36,574 bases of DNA from Catenulispora rubra (GTDB taxonomy: Bacteria; Actinomycetota; Actinomycetes; Streptomycetales; Catenulisporaceae). The stretch is from the NCBI RefSeq assembly GCF_015356825.1, contig NZ_JAACYW010000095.1, positions 1-36,574 on the forward strand, read 5' to 3'. Below are positions 25,001-33,800 of this stretch, piece after piece. How positions within the stretch are numbered: the first letter of the stretch is position 1; each line of letters begins with the position of its first letter. Both the position numbers and the translations under genes were made by a program. The notes beneath the pieces are model-generated. The model ran no database searches. It was not told where the DNA came from and was given only the letters and a program-made list of their open reading frames with translations.

Positions 25001-27876
25001 AGCAGCTGGCGCTGGCCGCGGCCCCGGCCGACCGGTCGCTGTTCGAGCTGGAGTGGATCGCGCCGCCGGCGCGGCCCACCGGCCAGGTCGCCACGGATTG
25101 GGTGCTGCTCGGCGCGGGCTTGTATGGCAACGGCCTGATCGGCGCGGGCGTGCATGGTGCTGACTTGCTCGGTGCTGATCCGTTCGGTCTGATCGCTGGA
25201 TTGGCGGAGGCCGGAATCTCTCCGCAGAGCTATCCCGATCTCAGTGCTCTGTTGGCCGAAAGTCAGCCGTGCCCGAGCATCGTCGTGCTGCCCGTCAGCT
25301 CGGCCGCCGACGCCGCTCTGCCCGGCTCAGCCTTCGCCACGACCGCCGGCGTCCTGCGCGACGTCCAGGCTTGGCTCGCCGACGACCGCACCGCCGACTC
25401 CCGGCTGGTCGTCGTCACCGGCGACGCGGTCGCGACCGCACCCGGCGACGGCGCACCGGACCTGACCACCGCTCCCGTCTGGGGCCTGCTCCGCTCGGCG
25501 CAGACCGAGAACCCCGGCCGGATCGTCCTGGCCGACCTCGACGGGCCCGACGCCGTCGTCCCGTTGGTGCAGGCGCTGGCCGGCGACGAGCCGCAGCTCG
25601 CGATCCGTCGCGGCGTCGCCCTGATTCCGCGCCTGGCACCCCTGGCCACCTCGCGGCACGCGCTGACCGCGCCGCCCGGAGGCCGGTGGCGGCTGGAGCC
25701 GGACCCGTCCGGCGTGCTCGACGCCATGGCGCTCAAGCCGTTCCCGGCCAGCCCCGAACCGCTGGCGTCCGGCCAGGTCAGGGTGCGGATGCGGGCGGTT
25801 GGCATCGGCTTCCGCGACGTCATGGTGGCGCTCGGGATGGCCCCGGGCGGCGGCGACTTCATCGGCGGCGAGGGCGCGGGCGTCGTCCAGGCGGTCGGCC
25901 CCGACGTCATCGGGATGAAGCCTGGCGACCCGGTCCTGGGCATGATCCCGGCGGCCTTCGCCACCGAGGCGGTGACCGACTACCGCTGGCTCGCCCCGAT
26001 GCCCGAGAGCTGGTCCTTCGAGCAGGCGGCCGCGATCCCCTCGGCGTTCCTGACCGCCTACTACGCCCTCGTCGAGACCGCAGTGCTGAGCGCCGGACAA
26101 CGGGTCCTGATCCACGCCGGCACCGGCGGCGTCGGTATGGCGGCGATCCAGATCGCCCGCCACCTCGGCGCCGAGGTCTTCGCCACCACCAGCCCGGCCA
26201 AGCAGGACGTGCTCCGGGAGCTGGGCCTGGACGACGACCACATCGCGTCCTCCCGCGACGCGGCCTTCGCCGACCAGATGCTCGAAGCCACCGACGGCGC
26301 GGGCGTGGACGTGGTCCTGAACTCGCTGGTCGGCGAGCTCGTCGACGCCTCGCTGCGGCTGCTGCCCAAGGGCGGCCGGTTCATCGAGCTGGGCAAGACC
26401 GACGTGCGCAGCCCGGAGGAGGTCGCGCAGGACTACCCCGGCGTGCTCTACGAGCAGATCGACCTGGTGCGGGACACCACCCCGGCGGTGATGCGCTCGC
26501 TGCTCGACGACGTCGTCCCGCTGCTGGAGCAGGGCACGCTGACCGAGCTGCCGACCCGCGACTGGGACATCCGCGAAGCGCCCGAAGCCTTCCGCTACAT
26601 GGCCCAGGCCCGGCACGTCGGCAAGCTGGTCCTGACGATCCCGCCGACCCCCGACCCCGCGGGCACGGTGCTGATCACCGGAGGCACCGGAACCCTCGGC
26701 GGCCTGGTCGCCAAGCACCTTGCCGGTCCGTGGGGGATGCGCAACATCGTCCTGGCGAGCCGTCGGGGTGCCGAGGCCGAGGGCGTCGGAGAGCTCACCG
26801 CTGAGCTCACCGAGCTCGGCGCGGACGTGCGCGTCGCAGCATGCGACGTCGCCGACCGCGCGGCGGTGGCCGGCCTGCTGGCCGACATCCCGGCCGAGCA
26901 TCCGCTCACCGCGGTGGTCCACCTCGCGGGTGTGCTGGACGACGTGGTGTTCACCGCGCTCACCGAGGACCGGCTGGCCCGGGTCCTGCGCCCCAAGGTC
27001 GACGCCGCCGCACACCTCCACGAGCTGACCGACGACCTGCCGCTGGGCATGTTCGTCACGTTCTCCTCGGCCGCCGGCGTGATCGGCAACCCGGGGCAGG
27101 CCAACTACTCCGCCGCCAACGTCTTCCTCGACTCGCTCGCCGCCGCCCGGCGCGCTCGCGGGCAGGCCGGAACATCGGTCGCCTGGGGTCTGTGGGCGCC
27201 GGACAGCGGGATGACCGGCAAACTCGACGAGCAGGACCGGGAGCGGCTGGCCCGGGCCGGGGCACAGTCCATGTCCGTGCCCGAGGCGCTCGCCATGCTC
27301 GACGAGGCGATCGAGTCCGGGCTGCCGATGGTCGTCGGCGCCCACATCGACCGGGGCGCGCTGCGTGCCCAGGCCGAGGCCGGCACGCTCCCGGCCGTGC
27401 TGAGCCGGCTGGTGCCGCGCGGCGGCGCCCGTCAGAGCGCTGAGACGAGGTCGGACCAGTCCGCCGGAGGACTCACCGAACTGCTCGCCGGGCTGGCCCC
27501 GGCCGAGCGGCGCCAGGCTTTGGTGAACCTGGTCCGCAAGCACGCCGCGGCGGTGCTCGGGCACGGTTCGGTGGCCGCCGTCGACGCCGAACGCGGCTTC
27601 CTGGACGTCGGCTTCGACTCCCTGACGGCGGTCGAGCTGCGCAACCGGCTCGCCGCCGCGACCGGCCTGCGGCTGCCCGCGACGCTCATCTTCGACTGCC
27701 CGACCCCGACCGCGCTGGCCCAACGCCTCGGCGAACTGTCCGGTCCGGCCGACGAGGTGCCGGACGCGGCGGACGACGGCGGCGAGGACCAGCAGGACCG
27801 TGAAGACGAGATCGACGCCGTGGACGACATGGATCTCGGCGAACTCATCCGCGCCGTTCACAGCACCGAGGAGTAA
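13021..27876 (+). CDS. Three-module type I PKS
   Basis: 4951 aa. Domain order: KS1-AT1-ACP1; KS2-(AT remnant)-AT2-KR2-ACP2; KS3-AT3-DH3-ER3-KR3-ACP3; C-terminal docking region. Each module is described separately. The N-terminus has only about ten residues before KS1 and no docking helix, which fits loading by the free pyrrolyl-PCP rather than by an upstream PKS. The last 45 residues are acidic and end in a helix (DMDLGELIRAVHSTEE), a cis-AT C-terminal docking region that should pair with the charged helix starting the next protein, encoded 8 bp downstream. There is no loading domain and no thioesterase. Modules 3 and 4 are fully reducing and alike; modules 1 and 2 look different in KS type, linkers and AT, so the protein appears assembled from parts of different origin. 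Confidence 0.95.
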   Translation: MVELLTMNPADDAIAVVGLGCRFPGGVRSLDDFGAALTAGTGVFRDVPATRWDSGLDGSRGGFLDEIDRFDASYFGIAPREAGAMDPQQRLMLEVAWEAMSDSGRPADAWRGTRTAAFFGVFSHDYLTLHTKTLGLGGVGPHYGSGNEFSFVAGRLAYTFDLRGPMASLTTACSSSLLAVHLAGQSLRSGESDVALAGGVSLMLTPELTAFMNQIGAISPTGRCRPFAADADGILRGDGCGVLVLKRLSDALADHDRVYAVLRASAANHDGRSLGITAPNGAAQAELLRTALGAAGIGPSDLDYVEAHGTGTPLGDQVELMALDEVYGRPRDADRPALYVGSNKAVFGHTDAAAGIAGLLKGLYVINTRQVPAQPDPGRLTSAVAWDRGRMAVPIQAVSLEALDRPVRIAVSSSGLSGTNVHVIAEGFAVPEVEPVGARPAGPYVLLASAFHEAGMAEQVAGIGARATADEDALDDLLASAATRRTHERHRFAAVVTEPQELAAVLGEVEEAPDGVYVGEVDPDDAPETVFVYSGQGSQWAGMAADLYETSPVVRDVLDECDALIRRDVSWSLLDVLRTSDGRLELTDIVQPALLAVQTAVTGWLAESGVRPVAVVGHSVGEIAAAHAAGALSRADAVRLAVRRGLILQETAGRGAMLAVRADRAMAEALIAEAGLPVVVAAVNGPGAVVLSGPVKAVESAAAVLEHRGLRCKALAGGYGFHSPVVAECGPRLRQALAELTALTPSVPIVSSVLPDESDVRFDAAYWERNLTDPVLLWPAVDRLLAGGDRAFVEIGPHPTLIRQLADAGRLRERRGPAVATLRRDEPGELSLRKTLAQLHVAGVGVDWTAITGRPGRYRTLPVPSWGGDSYWLPGVDLGDQGSGPATGRTGATGATGATGTAGAASEPVRLSLVDSDGHVVGEVLAHPAGTVAPDDGGARATPTLSPVPAVVPASAAAPKAGAKSDRGLVQRVEAHVAAVLGLPAGQILPRRRGLFDQGLDSLTAVELRDRLSAEFGMELPSTIVFEKPTIEALSAFFADAGARDQAGVSSVASGGAPEESDDAVAIIGMACRLPGADSPEQFWSLLAEGRNAVRDLPSSRRADPIWAEAGAGVPTRGGYLDEIEGFDADFFRVSPREAKALDPQHRLLLEVAWEALQDGGQSAARLEGQAAGVYFGLNTADYQQLLTRDMAEVNHFFGTGTTFAAAVGHLSYFLGLNGPSIAVDTACSSSLTAVHLACQGLRQGDCGIAIVGGANVIVAPTVSVSMSAAGALAPDGRCKTFDAAADGYGRGEGAAALILKPLSAAKRDGDRVYAVIRGTAVNQDGASGGMTVPNASAQVDVIKQAVATAGWAPRDVDYVEAHGTGTPLGDPIEVRALAEALGPGRAADEAVLIGAAKANIGHLEAAAGVTGLLKVVLALHHGELPPHLMSSPSKEIDWDRLPVSVVTELRPWPQRDRPRRAGVSSFGFSGSNAHVVVEQAPEVEPEHETSGAPRRAPYVLMVTAGSEPALRQAAGRLAARLRAAPDELDDIVYTSAYRRTWLGHRLAVTGTDAAAIVATLEAAARGHATPAGRMATVAEGVENTVGFRFGSELPSAEVRARLAELPEYASALSSVVARATELTAALPVDAAYLFCHQVAATRLWATVGLVPDAAVGEGSGRIAAAWAAGVLELDEALRLAAVDGAVDSWDSDADVFVDVLPQDADEIAATAAELFAAGAVPAPAPGSRRPVSLPAYPWQRRRFWYREFADTSGLPDVPWVLSAASATGLRARAAALRDHTAREADLNPQKVGSALAALPGSAEHRAVVLAKESAGFGDGLSALTDGKSTASLIQGTVTDAAKIALVFPGQGAQWPGMATELMAAEPAFADQMRACDQALAEFTDWSLADVIAGAPGAASLDRVDVVQPTLFAMMVSLAELWRSRGVVPSAVVGHSQGEIAAAYIAGALSLRDAARVVALRSAELTRLSGQGGMASIALDSETVGRVLDPFTGRVSIAAINGPSSVVVAGDVAALDELAAICDADGVRFRRVEVDYASHSPHVEQIRERLGHVLAGITPRRSTTPFYSSATGGLLDTAELGPEYWYRSLRERVRFQDAVSALLADGHDLFIETSPHPVLTPAVEETIEQTGSNARALGTLRRNDGGTGRLLTSLAEAYTRGADVDWQPAFAPDTAEATAIPDIAGHELDAWRYRIAWRPVDGLAAGSAAAAPTGPTGPIAPTGLTGTWLILAPDNGPGAAAASDVCAALVARHVDAKLLALDPTCHGREHIADLLRNATATAAAGVLSLLALDERPHQEFPDAPAGTAATLALIQALGDLEADIPMWLATAGAVAVADSDPASPTQAQVWGMGRVAGLESPQRWGGLIDLPGALGAEALEQLCAVLGGALGDEDQVAIRDGAVHVRRLVRDPVTDVPAARSWQPGGSTLITGGTGRLGRRLARWLASRGAGHLILVGRRGPDAPGARELEAELVRAGGAVTFAACDVADRDAMADVLREARVAGRPVRSVIHTAVSPERDPLSTTTTAQLANALHAKVTGAQVLDDLLGPDAEDTVDAFVLYSSVAGVWGAGDHGVFAAADAHLEALATQRRARGLAGTSVAWGVWNPFGEQDDDPELLAMLAGQSQRQGLPLLDPEQALRSLQRVLDQDETSVVVGDVEWDRFASLFTSIRPQPLFDDIPEARAAAGGDGVDGATALGRLLSGVTESEREWAVLDVVRTEAAAVLGYDRASDVDPDRPFTDMGSDSVTAVEFRTRLNAATGMHLPASIAFDYPTATAVAEHLLELVLGELAGPAADTNDGGIGFVADDGEPIAIVGMACRYPGGVESPDELWRLLVEGRDAIGGLPENREWDLAELFDADPDRSGTAYVREGGFLEDIADFDAQFFAISPREALAMDPRQRLLLETCWELFENAGIAAPSLKGSRTGVYIGGNPTDYASAAIQVPDWAEGYAATGTTGSVMSGRLSYVFGLEGPALTLDAACSSSLVALHLASQALRSGECTMAVAGGAAVMASPKELTEFSRLGALAPDGRCKAFADAADGMALAEGVGLFLVERLSDARRNGHYVHAVIRGSAVNQDGASNGLTAPNGPSQRRVIQAALARAGVTASEVDVVEAHGTGTSLGDPIEAQALLETYGQGRDANRPVLLGSIKSNIGHTQAAAGAAGVMKLVLSMQHGLVPATLHVDAPSAHVDWSSGAVRLAVEQQQWPETGRPRRAGVSAFGMSGTNTHIILEQAPALEEMPVREPEAPTAPIPWPISAATSESLRRQAVKLRRLVADETADSAASPRDIGWSLASSRAALQHRAVVLGADRDDYDSLLTALADGEPDAALVSGTARNKPRIAFVFPGQGSQWSGMAAELLDASPEFAESIRECEQALAPYTDWSLTDVLRRVDGAPGFERVDVVQPALFAVMVSLARLWQHYGVSPAAVVGHSQGEIAAAHVAGALSLEDAAKIVALRAQAITRLTGSAGMASLHADEQQVTTLLTPWRERVTIATVNSPTQVVVAGDTAALDELTDECERRGIRIRRIEVSYASHSPQVEPMHEDLLKQLADITPQRSRIPFYSAVTGEPIDTTGLDAEYWFRNLREPVLFTHATRKLLDNGFTTFIEASPHSVLTSAVTETAMAVEGLAEPLTVGSLRRDDGGLARFVASLAQAWVNGVDLDWAKLIPGGEQVPLPTYAFDRQRFWRGQAPTAADPAALGVQASTHPLLGAAVELADSDSLVLTGRLSAGTRPWLADHGVTGARLLPATGFAELALRAGSQARHPRVEELTLEAPLFLSDAEAVSIQLIVGPPSDPGRRPLAVYTRPEAGDGEPGGWTRHASAVLTTDSLPAPARTSEWPPAGAEPVLQDPDAFYTKAETEGGYVYGPSFRGLRQAWQHGNDVYAEVSLPAGVRDEADRYGVHPALLDAAFQAMMLAPAMGQAEGAGAGKMVRLPFSLTGVSLFAPGARDLRARISPIGPDTVSITATDENGDPVLVIERLVSRQVPAEQLALAAAPADRSLFELEWIAPPARPTGQVATDWVLLGAGLYGNGLIGAGVHGADLLGADPFGLIAGLAEAGISPQSYPDLSALLAESQPCPSIVVLPVSSAADAALPGSAFATTAGVLRDVQAWLADDRTADSRLVVVTGDAVATAPGDGAPDLTTAPVWGLLRSAQTENPGRIVLADLDGPDAVVPLVQALAGDEPQLAIRRGVALIPRLAPLATSRHALTAPPGGRWRLEPDPSGVLDAMALKPFPASPEPLASGQVRVRMRAVGIGFRDVMVALGMAPGGGDFIGGEGAGVVQAVGPDVIGMKPGDPVLGMIPAAFATEAVTDYRWLAPMPESWSFEQAAAIPSAFLTAYYALVETAVLSAGQRVLIHAGTGGVGMAAIQIARHLGAEVFATTSPAKQDVLRELGLDDDHIASSRDAAFADQMLEATDGAGVDVVLNSLVGELVDASLRLLPKGGRFIELGKTDVRSPEEVAQDYPGVLYEQIDLVRDTTPAVMRSLLDDVVPLLEQGTLTELPTRDWDIREAPEAFRYMAQARHVGKLVLTIPPTPDPAGTVLITGGTGTLGGLVAKHLAGPWGMRNIVLASRRGAEAEGVGELTAELTELGADVRVAACDVADRAAVAGLLADIPAEHPLTAVVHLAGVLDDVVFTALTEDRLARVLRPKVDAAAHLHELTDDLPLGMFVTFSSAAGVIGNPGQANYSAANVFLDSLAAARRARGQAGTSVAWGLWAPDSGMTGKLDEQDRERLARAGAQSMSVPEALAMLDEAIESGLPMVVGAHIDRGALRAQAEAGTLPAVLSRLVPRGGARQSAETRSDQSAGGLTELLAGLAPAERRQALVNLVRKHAAAVLGHGSVAAVDAERGFLDVGFDSLTAVELRNRLAAATGLRLPATLIFDCPTPTALAQRLGELSGPADEVPDAADDGGEDQQDREDEIDAVDDMDLGELIRAVHSTEE
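13048..16155 (+). other. PKS module 1: KS-AT(malonyl)-ACP
   Basis: KS1 has C173 within TTACSSS, where DTACSSS is usual, followed by EAHGTGT and a VFGHT histidine, so it should condense and is not a decarboxylating KSQ. AT1 has S619 in GHSVG and GFHSP at 721-724 of the protein, where malonyl-type ATs have HAFH and methylmalonyl types YASH, so malonyl is likely. The linker to the ACP contains a 9-bp minisatellite (about 15688-15717) coding for Gly-Ala-Thr repeats. ACP1 has S1002 in GLDSL. With no KR, the pyrrolyl ketone remains. This is the entry module for the pyrrole starter. Confidence 0.85.
16204..21395 (+). other. PKS module 2: KS-(AT remnant)-AT(methylmalonyl)-KR-ACP
   Basis: KS2 (16204-17460) has C1228 in DTACSSS. 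Next comes an AT remnant (17461-18273) ending in a normal post-AT linker PAYPWQRRRFW. Its GHSxG motif reads GEGSG, with G1659 at the serine position, and the whole middle subdomain is missing. A second KS-AT-type linker then leads to a full AT2 with S1936 (GHSQG) and YASHSP at 2036-2041, so methylmalonyl is likely. KR2 keeps the NADPH motif TGGTGRLG, the lysine in HAKVTG and S2564, but the catalytic Tyr is F2577 and the Asn is D2581. ACP2 has S2747 in GSDSV. Expected output is an unreduced beta-ketone. Confidence 0.88.
17461..18273 (+). other. Degenerate AT domain within module 2
   Basis: From the linker APYVLMVTAGSEPALR to PAYPWQRRRFW this region has about 250 residues, where the matching stretch of a complete AT (for example in module 4) has about 440. 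It lacks GQGSQW and the YASH/HAFH block. The active-site loop is AVGEGSGRIAAAW instead of VVGHSQGEIAAAH. The reading frame is intact and the flanking linkers are well preserved, which argues that the remnant is kept as a spacer or KS-supporting fold rather than being debris. Confidence 0.8.
21451..27738 (+). other. PKS module 3: KS-AT(methylmalonyl)-DH-ER-KR-ACP
   Basis: KS3 has C2983 in DAACSSS. AT3 has S3436 in GHSQG and YASHSP from 3536, so methylmalonyl. DH3 is complete, with H3743 in the HxxxGxxxxP motif and D3913 in HPALLDAAFQ. ER3 (about 25690-26650) has the NADPH loop GTGGVGMAA. KR3 has the GVLDD motif typical of B-type ketoreductases and the S4683, Y4696, N4700 triad. ACP3 has S4867 in GFDSL. 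All reductive steps look active, giving a saturated methyl-branched unit. Confidence 0.92.
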
Positions 27877-27884
27877 AGGCTTCC

Positions 27885-30800
27885 ATGAGCGCATCGATCG
27901 AAGAAATCACCGGCGCCCTGCGGGAATCGGTGAAGGAGACCCGGCGGCTGCGCCGGCGCAACGACGAACTCGAGGCCAAGCTCGGCGAGCCGGTCGCGAT
28001 CGTCGGCATGGCGTGCCGCTATCCCGGGGGCGTGGTGTCCCCGGAGGGGCTGTGGCAGCTGCTGACCGAGGGCCGCGACGCCATCGACAGCTTCCCGCAG
28101 GACCGAGGGTGGGACCTGTCAGAGCTCTTCGACCCGGACCCCGACCACTCGGGCACCTCCTACGTCTCCGAGGGCGGATTCCTGCAGGGAGCCACGGAAT
28201 TCGACGCGGGCTTCTTCGGGATCTCCGCGCGTGAGGCGCTGTCCATGGACCCGCGGCAGAGACTGCTGCTGGAGACCTGCTGGGAGCTGTTCGAAGACGC
28301 CGGTGTCGACGCCGCGACCCTGAAGGGGAGCAAGACAGGGGTCTTCGTCGGCGCCGGTCCCTCGGACTACCCGACCGGCGTGGAGGGATACGTCGTCACC
28401 GGGACCACGCCGAGCGTCGTCTCCGGGCGGCTGGCGTACGTGTTCGGGCTGGAGGGCGCGGCCGTCACCGTCGACACGGCGTGCTCGTCGTCGCTGGTGG
28501 CGCTGCACCAGGCCGTGCACGCGGTGCGGACCGGCGAGTGCACCATGGCGGTGGCCGGCGGCGCGGCGATGATGTCGAGCCCGAAGGTGTTCATCGAGTT
28601 CAGCCGGATGCGGGCGCTGGCCCCGGACGGCCGCTCCAAGGCGTTCGCCGCCGGTGCCGACGGGTTCGGGTTCGCCGAGGGCGTCGGCCTGGTGCTGGTC
28701 GAGACCCTGTCGCAGGCGCGGCGGCGCGGGCACGAAGTGCTCGCCGTCATCCGCGGGTCGGCCACGAACCAGGACGGCGCGTCCAGCGGGCTGACCGCCC
28801 CGAACGGCCCCTCGCAGCGCCGGGTGATCCAGGCGGCGCTGGCGAGCGCCGGGGTCGCGGCGTCCGAGGTGGACGTGGTGGAGGCGCACGGGACCGGCAC
28901 CGGGCTCGGCGACCCGCTTGAGGCGCAGGCTCTGCTGGAGACGTACGGCCAGGCGCACGCCGGCGCCGCGCCGATGCTGCTGGGATCGGTGAAGTCGAAC
29001 ATCGGCCACACGCAGGCGGCCGCGGGTGTGGCGAGCGTGATCAAGCTGGTGCTGGCGATGCGGCACGGCGTGGTGCCGGCGACGCTGCACGCGGACGAGC
29101 CGAGTCCGCACGTGGACTGGACGTCGGGCGCGGTGCGGCTGGCGGTCCGGGCACAGCAGTGGCCTGAGACGGGTCGTCCGCGCCGGGCCGGGGTTTCGTC
29201 CTTTGGTATCAGCGGGACCAATGCTCACCTGATCCTTGAGCAGGCCCCTGAGCCGGAAGCGACAGAAGAGACTGCGCTGGAGTCACAGCAGACTGATACA
29301 CCGCCTGTCGGCGGTCCTGTGCCCTGGGTCCTGTCGGGGCGGGGAGAGGCCGCGCTGCGTGCGCAGGCCGCGCAGTTGGCCCGGTTCCTTCAGGACCGTC
29401 CCGAACTGGAACCGCTCGATGTTGCGAGCGCGTTGATCCGGCGCTCGGCGCTGACCCACCGGGCTGTCGTCCTGGGCGCTGACCGCGCCGAACTGCTTGC
29501 CGGGCTGAGCGATCTGGCCGAGGAACGGCCCGGCGCCGGACTGGTCCAGGGCCTGGCGCGCAACCGTCCGGGCGAGGCGGTGCTGGTGTTCCCCGGCCAG
29601 GGAACGCAGTGGCGGGGGATGGCCCTCGGGCTGCTCGACGCGTCCCCGGTCTTCCGTGACCGGCTCGCCGAATGCGACGAGGCGGTCGCGGCGGTCACCG
29701 GCTGGTCGGTGCGCGACGTGCTGCGCGAGACGCCCGGGGCGCCGGACCTGGACCGGGTGGACGTCGTCCAGCCGGTGTTGTTCGCGGTCATGGTGTCGCT
29801 GGCCGAGCTGTGGCGGGAGGCGGGCATCGTGCCGGCCGCGGTGGTCGGGCACTCGCAGGGCGAGATCGCCGCCGCGTGCGTGGCCGGCGCGTTGTCGCTG
29901 CGGGATGCGGCGCGCGTGGTCTGCTTGCGCAGCCGTGCGTTGGGGTCGCTGTCGGGGCAGGGTGCGATGGCGTCGTTGGGTGTGGCGCCCGAGGCGGCCG
30001 ACGCGTTGCTCGCGCGGTGGACGGGCAAGCTGTCGATCGCGGTGGTGAACGGTCCCGGATCGGTGGTCGTGTCCGGCGACATCGACGCGATCGAGGAACT
30101 GGTCGCCGAATATCAGGACTCGGAGATCAGGGTTCGGCGTCTCCCGGTCGACTACGCCTCGCATTCCCCGCACGTCGAGCGGATCCGCGAGGAGCTGCTG
30201 GCGCAGCTGAAGGGCATCGACGCGGTTGCTTCGCACATCCCCTTCTACTCGGCAGTCACCGGCACGCAGCTGGACACCGCCGGGCTCGACGCGGAGTACT
30301 GGTACCGCAACCTGCGTGAGCCTGTGCGCTTCGACGAGGTGACCCGGACCCTGCTCGACCGGGGTTACGGGTTGTTCGTCGAGGCGAGCCCGCATCCGGT
30401 GCTGACGGTGGCTTTGCAGGAATCGATCGAGCAGGCGCAGGCCGCGGCGATCGCCGTCGGCACGTTGCATCGCGACCGTGGCGGCCAGGACGACTTCCTC
30501 GGTTCGGTGGCGCAGGCTTGGGCCGGCGGCGTGCCGGTCGCTTGGCAGAAGCTGCTGGGTCCGCAGCCGGACCACTTCGTCAGCCTTCCGACGTACGCCT
30601 TCCAGCGGAAGCGTTACTGGCAGGAGCCCAAGGCGCCGTCGGGCGATGCGCTCGGCAGGGCGGGGCTGCGTGCCGGTGCGCATCCGCTGCTCGGCGCGGC
30701 GGTCGACGTCGCCGGCAGCGAGGCCGTGGTGCTGACCGGCCGTCTCGCGCTGCACGGGCAGCGGTGGCTGGCCGACCACCAGGTCGCGGGCCAGGCGCTG

Positions 30801-33800
30801 CTGCCCGGGACGGCGTTCGTCGAGCTTGCGCTGCGGGCTGCTACCGAGGCCGGGTGTCAGGGGATTGAGGAGCTGACGCTTCAGGCGCCGCTCATCCTTC
30901 CGTCGGCGGGCGCGGTCCGGCTCCAGGTCGTTGCAGGAACGCCGGATGAGCTCGGCAGGCGTCCGGTGACGGTGTATTCGAGGCCTGAGGAAGCCTCGCT
31001 TGACGGCGAGTGGACTGCGCACGCTGTTGGTGAATTGACCGGCTCGACCGACATGTCCGAGGAAGGTTTCGGCGACTTCGTGATCTGGCCGCCGGCCGGC
31101 GCCGAAGAGCTGCCCACGGACCAGCTCTACGCAGGATTCGCAGAGCACGGATACGGCTTCGGCCCGAGCTTCCAGCTGATCAGCCGGGCCTGGCGGCTCG
31201 GCGACGACGTCTACGCCGAGGTCGGGCTGCCCTCCGAGCTGCGCGGCGACGCCGAGCGGTTCGGCGTCCACCCGGCGCTGCTGGACGCGGCCGCGCAGGT
31301 GGCCGGGCTGGCCGTGCCGGGGGAGGGGCTCGTGCTGCCGTTTGTGTTCGGCGACGTGGCGCTGGCAACTCCCGGCGCGACCGACCTGCGGGTCCGGGTC
31401 CGGCGGATCGGCCCGGACCGGGTCGCGCTGGCCGCCGCGGACCTCGGCGGACGGCCGGTGGTGTCGGTGGGGGCGATCGTGGTGCGGCCGGCCTCGACTT
31501 GGCAGCAGCGGGCCGCGACGTCGACCGCGCTGCGCGATGCGCTGTTCCGGCTTACGTGGGTGCCGGTCGCCGCGGTACAGGCAGCCCGACAGAGCTGCGC
31601 GGTGCTCGGTAGCGACTACCGCGATCTGGCGGACCTGCGCGCGGCTATCGCGGCGGGCGTGTCGGCGCCGGATCTTGTGGTGTGGACGGTGCCTGAGACC
31701 ACCGACGACATCGCCGCCTCAGCCCGGACGGTGACCGCCGCCGCGCTGGAGGTCGCTCAGGCATGGCTGGCCGATGACGGCTTCGGCGCGGCGCGGTTGG
31801 TCATCCGAACGCAGGGTGCTGTCACTGCGGGAGCCGAAACGGCGAACCTGGCCTCGGCCGCCGTGTGGGGCCTGATCCGCACCGCGCAGACCGAGCACCC
31901 GGGCCGATTCGTCCTGGCCGACGACGACGGATCGGGCACCGATTGGTCGGCGGTGGCGGCGTCCGATGAACCCCAGGTAGCCATCCGCTCCGGGGAACTG
32001 CTCGCACCGCGCCTGGCCGACGCCGAGAGCGGCGAACGTCTTCTGCCGCCGGCGCGCGCCGCGTCCTGGCGTCTGGAAGCCACCGACGCCCGGACGCTGG
32101 AGGGCCTGACGCTGACCGAGTGCCCGGCGCTCGACGCTCCGCTGGGCCCGGACGAGGTGCGGGTCGCCGTGCGTGCCGCCGCGCTGAACTTCCGTGATGT
32201 GGTCACCGCGCTGGGGATGATCCCCGGCGAGAAGGAGCTCGGCAGCGAGGGCGCGGGCGTGGTCACCGCGGTCGGCGCGGACGTGACCGACCTGGCGCCC
32301 GGAGACCGAGTCCTGGGGTTCTGGACCAACGCGTTCAGCCCGGTGGCCGTGACCGATCACCGGCTGCTCGCCAAGGTCCCCGAGGGCTGGTCCTTCGAGC
32401 AGGCCGCGTCGATGCCGGTGGCGTTCCTCACCGCGTACTACGGGCTCTTCGACCTCGGTGGACTGGCCGCCGGACAGTCGGCGCTCATCCACGCCGGGGC
32501 CGGTGGCGTCGGTTCGGCGGCGGTGCAGTTGGCGCGGCACCGTGGCGCGCAGGTGTTCGCGACCGCGAGTGAGCGCAAGTGGCCGGTGCTGCGGGACGCA
32601 GGGCTCGATGACGCGCACATCGCGTCCAGCCGGACGCTCGACTTCGAGCAGCGTTTCGGCGAGGCGACCGCCGCTGGTGGCATCGATGTGGTGCTGAACT
32701 CGCTGGCCGGGGACTTCGTCGACGCCTCGCTGCGGCTGGTGAGGCCGGGCGGGCACTTCATCGAGATGGGGAAGACGGACATCCGCTCCGCCGCCGACGT
32801 CGCGGCCGCCCACCCCGGCATCGATTATCAGGCCTTTGACCTGCGCCAGGCCGGACCGGATCGGGTCCGCGAGATGCTGGTCGAAATCCTGGACCTGTTC
32901 CGCGCCGGCGCGCTGACGTTGCCGAAGGTGACCACCTGGGACGTCCGCGACGCGGTTGCGGCGTTCCGGTATATGAGCCAGGCGCGGCACGTCGGCAAGA
33001 TCGTGCTGACCATTCCGGCGGCGCCGGACCCCGAGGGGACGGTGCTCGTCACCGGCGGCACCGGCACGCTGGGCGGCGTCGTCGCGCGGCATCTCGCCGA
33101 GCGGGGTGCGCGGCATCTGATGCTGCTGAGCCGGCGCGGGCTTGAGGCGTCCGGTGCGCAGGAGCTTCGGGCCGAGCTGGCTGAGCTGGGTGCCGAGGCG
33201 CAGATCGTGGCCTGCGACGTCGCGGACCGCGCGGACCTGGCTCGGGCGCTGGCGTTGGTTCCGGCCGCGCATCCGCTGACCTCGGTGGTACATGCCGCCG
33301 GTGTTCTGGACGACGGGGTCCTGTCGTCTCTCACGCCGGAGAAGATCGACGCGGTGATGCGGCCCAAGGTCGACGCCGCACTGCATCTTCATGAGCTCAC
33401 TGCTGAGGCAGACCTTGCCGAGTTCGTGCTGTTCTCCTCCGGCGCCGGACTGACCGGGGCTCCCGGGCAGGGCAACTACGCGGCGGCGAACGTCTTCCTC
33501 GACGCGCTCGCCGGCCACCGGAGGGCCGAGGGCCTGCCGGGGACGTCGATCGCGTGGGGGCTTTGGGCGCAGACCAGCGAGCTGACCGCGGACATGACCG
33601 GCTCGCACCGGGCACGCGTCGGCGGGTACTTCGGCGCCTTGTCCACCGAGCAGGCGCTGGCCCTGTTCGACGCCGCGCGCGGCAGCGCCGAACCGGTCCT
33701 GCTGGCGGCCCCCGTCCGCGCGGCCCGGCTCCGCTCGCTGGCGCGCGAGGGCTCACTCCCGGCGCTGTGGAGCGGACTGGTCACCGTGCCGACCGCCCGA

